This document shows positions 25,666 through 33,085 of a DNA stretch of 64,000 bases, piece by piece. The stretch lies in contig NZ_CP110973.1 of NCBI RefSeq assembly GCF_026248825.1, positions 1,981,001 to 2,045,000 of the forward strand, in the 5' to 3' direction. The first letter of the stretch is position 1, and each line of letters begins with the position of its first letter. The notes beneath the pieces were generated by a model that did not search any database, was not told where the DNA came from, and was given only the letters and a program-made list of their open reading frames with translations. This DNA comes from Larkinella insperata. GTDB lineage: Bacteria > Bacteroidota > Bacteroidia > Cytophagales > Spirosomataceae. Position numbers and translations under genes: made by a program.

Positions 25666-27096
25666 GTGAACTTACGGTTTTTTGCCTGGATTGTGGCGGT
25701 TGGAGTTGTTTTTGGGATGACAGGCTGCACCAAAGACACAACCATTACCCCCGAAGCACCTGTTACAGGTCCCCCCTCGAAGGCCGATCAGCCGGTCAAT
25801 AACTGGATTCTGGAAAACATGCGGGACGTGTATTACTGGGCGGATAAAATTCCGGCCAACCCGGATTCCACGCTGGACCCCGAATCCTTTTTCTACTCGC
25901 TGCTCTACGATTACAACAACAAAGCCAATCCCGAACGCGACCGGTTTTCGTGGATTCAGGAGAACGTTGACGAACTGAAATCATCGCTGAGCGGAGAAGA
26001 AAAAACCACCGGGCTGGAAGTAAAATATTACCTTCGGTCGCAGGGTTCTACGGATGTTATTATGCAGGTGTTGTACGTACTGCCCGGTTCTCCGGCGGCT
26101 AAAGCCGGTCTGAAACGGGGCGACATCATCACGTCCGTCAACGGTCAGAAATTGACCACCGGCAATTACGCATCCCTGTCTACCGAACCAACGACCTTTA
26201 ACTACGGTCTGGCAACGGTGGAAAGCGGCAAAATTGTTGACACGCAACTTGTGAAAACAACGACAGCTGCCGTTTTTCAGCAAAATCCGGTGTTGCTGGA
26301 CTCGATCTATACCATCGGAAGCAAGAAAATTGGCTACCTGGTTTACAACCAGTTCATTCCGGGTCCGAACGGAAGCGCAACTCCCGTTTACGACCAGAAG
26401 CTGGAGCAGATTTTCAGCAAATTTAAAGCGCAGGGCGTCAACGAGCTGGTCCTCGACTTGCGGTACAATCCGGGCGGCTACGTGTCTTCATCGGTCAAGC
26501 TGGCGAGTATGATCGGCAAGGGAATCAACACCACCAAAACGTACTACCGCATGGAGTACAACAAAAACATCATGGCCGCATTCAACCGGGCGGGCCAATC
26601 GGACAGACTGATCACCCGTTTTGATAGCAAACCACAGAGCATTGGTGCTAATCTCTTGCGGCTTTACGTTCTGACTTCGGGGGGGACGGCCTCAGCCAGT
26701 GAATTGATCATTAACGGCTTGCGGCCCTTTATGCCGGTGATTACGATTGGCGAAACCACGTACGGCAAAAACGTAGGTTCTGAAACGATTGAGGACGAAA
26801 CCGGTAAAATCAAATGGGGGATGCAGCCCATTGTTTTCAAGTCGTTCAACGCCCTCAACCAGTCGGATTACTCAACGGGATTCGTTCCAACGATTGAAAA
26901 AGCCGAACCGCTGCAAATTAAACCGTTGGGTGATGTGGAAGAAACCTATCTAGCGACGGCGCTGGCCCAGATTACGGGCAACTCGGCGCGTCTTTCGGCG
27001 GAACGCGGACCGAAACTGCCGACAATTGGCTCATCGGTGGAACGCCGGGCCGGTGGCAGCAATATGTTCGTTGAACGGAGTAAGATAAACCTCTAA
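25666..27096 (+). CDS. S41-family protease lipoprotein with PDZ domain
   Basis: This 476-residue envelope serine protease is of the C-terminal-processing (CtpA/Tsp-like) group. A lipoprotein signal ends at C21 (GMTGC). A helical N-terminal part and a PDZ domain (about 110-180, LPGSPAAKAGLKRGDIITSVNG) follow. The S41 core contains LVLDLRYNPGGYVSSSVKLA, the nucleophile region TSGGTASASELIINGL and the Lys region TYGKNVGSE, so the Ser-Lys dyad is present. The start is GTG at 25,666, placed by the signal sequence. A perfect 14-base inverted repeat ends 6 bases before it and could control transcription or translation. A terminator follows the stop. Confidence 0.88.
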   Translation: MNLRFFAWIVAVGVVFGMTGCTKDTTITPEAPVTGPPSKADQPVNNWILENMRDVYYWADKIPANPDSTLDPESFFYSLLYDYNNKANPERDRFSWIQENVDELKSSLSGEEKTTGLEVKYYLRSQGSTDVIMQVLYVLPGSPAAKAGLKRGDIITSVNGQKLTTGNYASLSTEPTTFNYGLATVESGKIVDTQLVKTTTAAVFQQNPVLLDSIYTIGSKKIGYLVYNQFIPGPNGSATPVYDQKLEQIFSKFKAQGVNELVLDLRYNPGGYVSSSVKLASMIGKGINTTKTYYRMEYNKNIMAAFNRAGQSDRLITRFDSKPQSIGANLLRLYVLTSGGTASASELIINGLRPFMPVITIGETTYGKNVGSETIEDETGKIKWGMQPIVFKSFNALNQSDYSTGFVPTIEKAEPLQIKPLGDVEETYLATALAQITGNSARLSAERGPKLPTIGSSVERRAGGSNMFVERSKINL

Positions 27097-27121
27097 GAAC
27101 CAGACTGCTCATTCAGAAAAC

Positions 27122-27154
27122 AAAAACCGTCCTTCGCGACGGTTTTTTGTTTTC
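27122..27154. terminator. Bidirectional terminator
   Basis: Perfect 10-base arms AAAAACCGTC (27122-27131) and GACGGTTTTT (27138-27147) with a 6-base loop lie between the convergent S41 protease and cyclotransferase genes. A/T tracts on both sides allow use from either direction. Confidence 0.8.
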
Positions 27155-27159
27155 TGGTA

Positions 27160-27549
27160 CTACCCGAAATACCGGCCTGAAGCGATAACCGGCCAATCTC
27201 CCGTCGGCTGCGTGAAGAGGTACGTCCAGCACCCCACAAAACCGTTCTCGGTTTGCACCGGTACAACGGCCCTTGTATATTCGTCGCCTTCGTACGCATC
27301 GAGCGCGTTGAACAGTTCGGATGCCGTGGATGCCGAAAAAGTATAGAGTTCACCGTACACAAAACCGTCGGCTTGGCCATCGTAAACAGCGCCGGGATAC
27401 GCACCAAGATTGTACAACCGACCAGGAAAGCACCCCGTTCCAATCCGCTGGCTGCGCTGGCGGAGATACTGCGCCATTGGCACTTTTGACGCATTTAACA
27501 GCGTTCCGTAAACAAAAAGATGGGTAACCGGTGTTGCAGAAGTAGGCAT
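27160..27549 (-). CDS. Gamma-glutamylcyclotransferase-family protein
   Basis: This 129-residue AIG2/GGCT-like protein has the substrate-loop motif HLFVYGTLLN at its N-terminus (about 10-19) and the conserved acidic site in LDAYEGDEYTR (about 88-98), whose Glu is the general base in characterised members. The family releases 5-oxoproline from gamma-glutamyl amines or peptides; the exact substrate varies. Length is typical of a single-domain bacterial member. The start MPTSATPVTHLF keeps all of the first strand. It is divergent from the large conserved gene at 27,635 and convergent with the S41 protease. Confidence 0.82.
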   Translation of the reverse strand: MPTSATPVTHLFVYGTLLNASKVPMAQYLRQRSQRIGTGCFPGRLYNLGAYPGAVYDGQADGFVYGELYTFSASTASELFNALDAYEGDEYTRAVVPVQTENGFVGCWTYLFTQPTGDWPVIASGRYFG

Positions 27550-27634
27550 TCGGTAGGCTTTTTTCGGATGATATTTGTAAATTTAAACTTAAAAGTAGTC
27601 TGGCCCCACGTCCGACCAGTACACTCATCAACCT

Positions 27635-29104
27635 ATGTACGACAAAACGATTGGAACCAAACAAAAAGCGCTACGGATCAACCTTGACCGGAGGATCTAC
27701 GGCTCCTTTGCTGAAATTGGGGCCGGGCAGGAAACGGCAGCGATGTTTTTCAAGTCCGGGGGCGCGTCGGGCACCATTGCCAAAACCATATCCGCCTATG
27801 ATATGACGTTCAGCGATGCGATTTATGGCCACGAAGAAAGTGGCCGGTACGTGGTCGAATCGCGGCTGATTAAAATGCTCAATAAAGAATATAGCCTGAT
27901 GGAAAAGCGGCTGGCTGAACAACGTGGTGAAACGACCACGTTTTTTGCTTTTGCCAATACCGTCGTGGCCCTCAACTACCAGAAAACCAACGAAGCACAC
28001 GGCTGGATTGGGCTACGGTTTCAATTGGAGCCGAAAGCGCCCTACAACGACGTAATCATCCACGTCCGGATGCGCGATAACGAAAATATCCTGCAACAAC
28101 AGGCCCTGGGCATTATTGGTGTCAACCTGATTTACGGCTGTTATTACTACTACAAATCGCCGGAAACACTGCTGCTGTCGCTGATGGATGATCTGTCGCC
28201 GGAACGAATTGAAATTGACATGATCCGGTTCGACGGGCCGGATTTTACCGCTGTGGACAACCGGCTGATGAGTCTCTACCTCGTTCGGAACGGTTTTACG
28301 AATGCCGCCCTATTCGGGCCGGATGGGAAGGTGCTGCAACCTTCCGAAGCACTTTACAAACGCCACATCCTGCTGTTGCGCGGACGGCTGCGGCCCGTAA
28401 CGAATGTACATTTGGATATGCTCAGCAACGGCTACAAGCAGTTTCTGGAAGAACCGGACATTGACCCAACCCGGGTCGTGACCGTTGCGGAGCTGACGCT
28501 TCACAATCTGGCGGCCAATGTTGACCACGGTATCGACGAAAAAGACTTTCTCGACCGCGTCGACATTCTGTGTTCACTGGGTCAAACCGTAATGATTTCG
28601 AGCTTTCTGGAATACTACCGGCTGGTGGCTTACCTGGCGCGACTGACCCGCCTGAAAATCGGTCTGATCCTCGGCATTCCGAATCTGGAATACATTTTTG
28701 AAGAACAGCATTACAAAAATCTGCCCGGCGGAATCTTGGAGTCGTTTGCCACCCTGTTCAGCCGGAAAGTAAAGCTTTTCGTTTATCCGACGCTGCTGTC
28801 TGACGGTGTGATTTACAAGTGTCAGAATTTTAAATTAGAACACAACCTGCAACCGTTGTACCAATACCTCGTTGCCAACGACAAAATCGAGGACATCACC
28901 GACTACAACGAAGAAAACCTGCACATCTCGACCGACCGGGTGCTGCAAATGGTTAAAGCCGGTGAAGATGGCTGGGAAGTCATGGTACCCGAGGGAGTCG
29001 CCAAGATCATTAAGGACAATTGTCTGTTCGGTTATCCGTGCGAAGTTAACTACCAGAACATTCCGCGACCGCTGCAAACAGCAACGGAATCACCTTCCTC
29101 GTGA
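27635..29104 (+). CDS. Widely conserved protein of unknown function
   Basis: This 489-residue cytosolic protein has no signal peptide or membrane segment. It starts MYDKTIGTKQKALRINLDRR and is marked by IYGSFAEIGAGQETAAMFF, GGASGTIAKTISAYDM and TTTFFAFANTVV. I recognise these motifs from a family spread over several bacterial phyla, but no function is established that I know of. The Gly-rich segments near the N-terminus and the many conserved acidic and aromatic residues suggest an enzyme. It is followed by a 256-base gap with four DnaA boxes and then a symporter gene; it is not obviously in an operon. Automatic labels for this family should not be trusted without experiment. Confidence 0.7.
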   Translation: MYDKTIGTKQKALRINLDRRIYGSFAEIGAGQETAAMFFKSGGASGTIAKTISAYDMTFSDAIYGHEESGRYVVESRLIKMLNKEYSLMEKRLAEQRGETTTFFAFANTVVALNYQKTNEAHGWIGLRFQLEPKAPYNDVIIHVRMRDNENILQQQALGIIGVNLIYGCYYYYKSPETLLLSLMDDLSPERIEIDMIRFDGPDFTAVDNRLMSLYLVRNGFTNAALFGPDGKVLQPSEALYKRHILLLRGRLRPVTNVHLDMLSNGYKQFLEEPDIDPTRVVTVAELTLHNLAANVDHGIDEKDFLDRVDILCSLGQTVMISSFLEYYRLVAYLARLTRLKIGLILGIPNLEYIFEEQHYKNLPGGILESFATLFSRKVKLFVYPTLLSDGVIYKCQNFKLEHNLQPLYQYLVANDKIEDITDYNEENLHISTDRVLQMVKAGEDGWEVMVPEGVAKIIKDNCLFGYPCEVNYQNIPRPLQTATESPSS

Positions 29105-29134
29105 TACCAGATTGCGGAATTGACGGGGCTTCCC

Positions 29135-29244
29135 TGTGGATAACTCCGGTAAAAATCGGGGTTATCCACAGTTTCTTCTGGCCGCTGGCTGGCGCTTGAA
29201 ACCGTTATCCACAAAGCTCCGGATTATCCCCGAAGTTATCCACA
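29135..29244. promoter_or_regulatory. Cluster of four perfect DnaA boxes
   Basis: Within 110 bases there are four exact matches to TTATCCACA: one inverted at 29135-29143 and three direct at 29162-29170, 29205-29213 and 29236-29244. A weaker TTATCCCCG lies at 29224. The cluster lies in the gap before the symporter gene. Four perfect copies this close are very unlikely by chance, so DnaA probably binds here. Whether it is part of an origin, a DnaA-titration site or a DnaA-regulated promoter cannot be told from sequence alone. Confidence 0.7.
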
Positions 29245-29360
29245 ATTGGTCTGTTGGGCTAGTACACACGCATGTTTGACGCGAACATTAATGTGGTCAT
29301 TTGAATCCAAATCAAAATAGTTCTATTTTGCCGCTCTTTTAGCCTAAATCACGCTCCCGA

Positions 29361-30998
29361 ATGAACCACCTTCAACCCGCTGATTACGCGGTGTTCCTGC
29401 TTTATTTCCTTGTTGTTTCGGGTTACGGATACTGGATTTACCGTCGCCGGAAATCCACCGAAACCAATACCAAAGACTTTTTCCTGGCCGAAGGGTCGCT
29501 GACTTGGTGGGCCATCGGTGCCTCCCTGATTGCGTCGAACATCTCCGCGGAACACTTCATCGGCATGGCCGGATCAGGTTTTGCCATGGGTCTGGCCATT
29601 TCCTCCTACGAGTGGGTCGCGGCCGCTACGCTAATCATCGTTGCTGTGTATTTTATCCCGATTTACCTGCGCAACCACATTTACACCATGCCGCAGTTTC
29701 TGGCGCAGCGGTACAACGACACCGTCAGTACGATTCTGGCCATTTTCTGGCTGGTGGTTTACGTGCTGGTCAACCTCACGTCGATTCTTTACCTGGGCGC
29801 TATTGCCATTGAATCGCTGGCCGGTATCTCGTTCACGACCTGTACCATCGGCCTGGCGCTTTTTGCCATTGTCATTACACTGGGCGGCATGAAAGTTATC
29901 GGCTATACAGATGTGATTCAGGTGGTTGTTCTGGTCTGCGGTGGTCTGGTAGTGACCTACCTGGCGCTGCAACTGGTGGCCGACAAACTGGGGTTGGCCG
30001 GTGTCTGGAACGGCCTGCTGTCGCTCCGTACCCAGGCCGACTCACATTTTCACATGTATTTTCCCGAAGGTCACCCGCATTATTACACCTTGCCAGGCAT
30101 GGCGTTGATTACGGGCGGCATGTGGGTCAACAACCTGTCGTATTGGGGTTGTAACCAGTACATTGTGCAGCGGGCGCTGGGCGCTGACCTGAAAACGGCC
30201 CGGAGCGGTATTCTCTTTGCGGCTTTTTTGAAGCTGCTGATTCCGCTCATCGTGGTCATACCGGGCATTGCCGCTTACGTCCTCTACCAGAACGGTACGT
30301 TTCAGGAAGCGATGACCGGCAGCAACGGCGCAGTTCGGCCCGATAATGCCTACCCGGTTTTGATGAATCTGCTGCCGACGGGCATGAAAGGGCTGGCCTT
30401 TGCGGCTTTGACGGCGGCCGTAGTCGCGTCGCTGGCGGGCAAGTGCAACAGCATATCCACGATCTTCACGCTTGACATTTACAAGAAGTTTTTCGACAAG
30501 AACGCGTCGGAGCAGAAGCTCGTCCGGGTCGGTCGGTATGCCGTAGTTGTGGCGTTTGCCATCGCCATCGTCATTGCCCCGATGCTGCGGTCGTTCGATC
30601 AGGTTTATCAGTACATTCAGGAGTATACCAATTTTGTTTCGCCGGGCGTTTTCGCCATTTTCCTGCTCGGATTTTTCTGGAAACGCACCACCACCCGGGC
30701 GGCTCTGGTGGCGGCTATTCTCAGCATTCCGCTGTCGGTATTGCTTAAATTCTGGCCGGAAGTAACGAACGTATTTGGGGTTCAGGCGGCTGAAATACCG
30801 TTTCTGCACCGCACGATGCTGGTTTTCTGCCTGGATATTGCCCTCATGGTTGTTGTAACCCTGACCGACCCGGCCAGTCATCAGAACAACAAGGGCCTAG
30901 CCATTGACAAGAAGATGTTCCACGTGACACCTTCCTTTATTGCGGGTTCCGTTGTCATCCTGACGGTGCTGGCGGTTCTGTATACAAACTTCTGGTGA
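29361..30998 (+). CDS. Sodium:solute symporter (SSS family)
   Basis: This 545-residue inner-membrane transporter has about 13-14 hydrophobic helices across its full length, as in the SGLT/PutP group. It is likely to couple Na+ entry to uptake of a sugar or related solute. Characteristic segments are FFLAEGSLTWWAIGASLIAS and ISAEHFIGMAGSGFAMG in the first helices, WGCNQYIVQRALGADLKTAR, and FAALTAAVVASLAGKCNSIS. The last two resemble bacterial SGLT-type sugar transporters more than proline or pantothenate carriers. The gene stands alone behind the DnaA-box cluster. The substrate is inferred from similarity only. Confidence 0.88.
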   Translation: MNHLQPADYAVFLLYFLVVSGYGYWIYRRRKSTETNTKDFFLAEGSLTWWAIGASLIASNISAEHFIGMAGSGFAMGLAISSYEWVAAATLIIVAVYFIPIYLRNHIYTMPQFLAQRYNDTVSTILAIFWLVVYVLVNLTSILYLGAIAIESLAGISFTTCTIGLALFAIVITLGGMKVIGYTDVIQVVVLVCGGLVVTYLALQLVADKLGLAGVWNGLLSLRTQADSHFHMYFPEGHPHYYTLPGMALITGGMWVNNLSYWGCNQYIVQRALGADLKTARSGILFAAFLKLLIPLIVVIPGIAAYVLYQNGTFQEAMTGSNGAVRPDNAYPVLMNLLPTGMKGLAFAALTAAVVASLAGKCNSISTIFTLDIYKKFFDKNASEQKLVRVGRYAVVVAFAIAIVIAPMLRSFDQVYQYIQEYTNFVSPGVFAIFLLGFFWKRTTTRAALVAAILSIPLSVLLKFWPEVTNVFGVQAAEIPFLHRTMLVFCLDIALMVVVTLTDPASHQNNKGLAIDKKMFHVTPSFIAGSVVILTVLAVLYTNFW

Positions 30999-31100
30999 CG
31001 GCCGCTTTCATGGTATAGTCAAAACGGTTCTAATTTAAATCTAATCAACCCTTAATCATATTATCAGAGTTATTTCGTAGATTTCTTAAAAAGATCGACG

Positions 31101-31745
31101 ATGAAAACTCTATACTTTTTATTACTGGCTTGGCCTGTGGGAGTATGGGCACAACAAACGGAATCCTTAAAACCAATTGAAACGGTTACCTACTCTGTAC
31201 CACTTTACACCCAATATGGCTACCGGCCCCACTATACCTCCAACTATCTGTACGACGGTATTGAAGTCCGCCGACCCACGGACCTAGGAAAATATATCCT
31301 GGCGTCTGGCGACCCGGATGCCATTCGTGAATACCGGCAGTTCAAGGGTGGCCGCGAACTGGGCGCTGGTCTGCTGGTGATGGGTAGTGTTACAACTCTT
31401 GTTGGGATGGTTATTACGGCGAGTCCAAAAGAAACACCGGCTCAGAACAATGTGCCTAAGCTGACGTATTACAATGGCTTGTGGTACGGAAATGGAATGG
31501 CTTATTCGAGCAACCCCTATGCGGATAAGGAGCCGAAAAAAGAGGTTCGCAAAGGCGGAATAATTACTATGACAACCGGTCTCAGCGCAATCCTGATTGG
31601 AGCCCTTGTCCGAATGCCGGGCTTCCATTTCCGACGTTCTATTCAGTATTACAACAAGTCGCTGCGAACCAAAGACGTTTCCATTCGGATCGAACCACGG
31701 TATGATTACACCAGCGCGGGAGCGGGGCTGGCCGTGCGGTTTTGA
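31101..31745 (+). CDS. Exported protein of unknown function
   Basis: This 214-residue protein has a signal peptide (MKTLYFLLLAWPVGVWAQ). The mature N-terminal part is Tyr-rich (VPLYTQYGYRPHYTSNYLYDG). Two hydrophobic, Gly-rich stretches follow (about 91-106, GAGLLVMGSVTTLVGM; about 152-168, IITMTTGLSAILIGALV), which may be membrane helices flanking a polar loop. The C-terminal end GAGLAVRF could be a beta strand. I do not recognise the family. It appears to be a single gene between the symporter and asd. Confidence 0.65.
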   Translation: MKTLYFLLLAWPVGVWAQQTESLKPIETVTYSVPLYTQYGYRPHYTSNYLYDGIEVRRPTDLGKYILASGDPDAIREYRQFKGGRELGAGLLVMGSVTTLVGMVITASPKETPAQNNVPKLTYYNGLWYGNGMAYSSNPYADKEPKKEVRKGGIITMTTGLSAILIGALVRMPGFHFRRSIQYYNKSLRTKDVSIRIEPRYDYTSAGAGLAVRF

Positions 31746-31856
31746 AAATGAGTGGATTATCCAGATTTTTTAAGATGGTTTTCCTGATCTATCCGCAATT
31801 CTCCCTATTTTTGCACCCAATTTTTAAGAACAGTTTCACTTAATTAGTTGGACAAA

Positions 31857-32849
31857 ATGAAAATTGCAGTAGTAGGAGCAACCGGCCTGGTCGGTGGCGA
31901 AATCCTGAAAGTGCTCGAAGAACGTGACTTCCCGGTAACGGAACTGATCCCTGTTGCGTCTGAGCGCTCGGTGGGTAAACAGGTTACGTTTAAGGGTAAA
32001 CCGGTTACGGTTGTGAGCTTCGAGGATGCCATCGCGGCCAAACCCGCTATTGCGATTTTTTCGGCCGGTGGTAGCACGTCGCTTAAACTGGCTCCGCAGT
32101 TCGCCGAAGCCGGTATCACGGTCATCGATAACTCCTCAGCCTGGCGGATGGACCCAACCAAAAAACTGGTGGTTCCGGAAATTAACGCCAATACGCTGAC
32201 GCGGGAAGACAAAATCATTGCCAACCCCAACTGCTCAACCATTCAGATGGTGGTGGTGCTGAGCCCACTGCACAAAAAATACGGTATCAAACGCGTCGTT
32301 GTTTCAACGTACCAGTCCGTAACCGGAACGGGTAAAGCCGCGGTTGATCAGTTGTTTGCCGAGCGTTCGGGCGATCAATCCACCGAAAAGGTGTATCCGC
32401 ACCCCATCGACCTCAACGTGTTGCCCCACATCGACGTCTTCCTGGACAACGGCTACACAAAAGAGGAGATGAAGATGGTGAACGAAACCAAGAAAATCAT
32501 GGGCGACGACTCGATTCAGGTAACGGCCACTACCGTCCGGATTCCGACCATTGGCGGACACTCCGAAGCCGTGAACGTGGAGTTCGAAAATGATTATCAG
32601 GTAAGCGATGTGTTTAACATTCTGAGCGAAGCCGAAGGCGTTATTGTTCAGGACGACCCAAAAAACTACCTGTACCCGATGCCGCTGACGGCGCACGGAA
32701 AAGACGAGGTGTTTGTGGGCCGGATTCGTCGCGATGAGAGCCAGCCGAACGCCCTCAACCTGTGGATCGTTGCCGATAACCTGCGCAAAGGAGCCGCAAC
32801 CAACGCGGTTCAGATTGCTGAATACTTAGTCAAAAACAATTTGGTCTAA
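31857..32849 (+). CDS. asd: Aspartate-semialdehyde dehydrogenase
   Basis: This 330-residue NADPH-dependent enzyme reduces aspartyl phosphate to aspartate semialdehyde, the branch point to lysine, diaminopimelate, methionine and threonine. The Rossmann motif is at the start (MKIAVVGATGLVGGEIL), the active-site Cys in IANPNCSTIQMVV, and the conserved His in GGHSEAVNVEF. I start at the ATG at 31,857; a TTG 9 bases earlier is open but would add residues the family lacks. A TATTTTTG at 31806-31813 is a good -7 element with a weak -33. The gene ends in a strong terminator, so it is monocistronic. thrC, which uses a product of the same pathway, lies at the far end of the window. Confidence 0.95.
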   Translation: MKIAVVGATGLVGGEILKVLEERDFPVTELIPVASERSVGKQVTFKGKPVTVVSFEDAIAAKPAIAIFSAGGSTSLKLAPQFAEAGITVIDNSSAWRMDPTKKLVVPEINANTLTREDKIIANPNCSTIQMVVVLSPLHKKYGIKRVVVSTYQSVTGTGKAAVDQLFAERSGDQSTEKVYPHPIDLNVLPHIDVFLDNGYTKEEMKMVNETKKIMGDDSIQVTATTVRIPTIGGHSEAVNVEFENDYQVSDVFNILSEAEGVIVQDDPKNYLYPMPLTAHGKDEVFVGRIRRDESQPNALNLWIVADNLRKGAATNAVQIAEYLVKNNLV

Positions 32850-32868
32850 CAGCCTGTTATACAACTTG

Positions 32869-32903
32869 AAGCCTGTCGGTTCAAAACTGACAGGCTTTTT
32901 TAT
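32869..32903 (+). terminator. Intrinsic terminator of asd
   Basis: Perfect 9-base arms AAGCCTGTC (32869-32877) and GACAGGCTT (32889-32897) extend inward with further pairs and are followed by a T run. Confidence 0.85.
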
Positions 32904-33085
32904 TTACGGCCATTTTACTGAAAAAGCCGTCTTCTTAAGGTTTTTACGAGCTCTTATCTTTGAGAAGCAGCATAATTTTTCAACTGATGGCCTTTTAAAC
33001 GTGATTTTTAAGAGAACTAAAAGTTTTTGAAACTAAAGATTACCCATTCTCCCTACCCGATAAATACAATTTTACATTCCGCACA

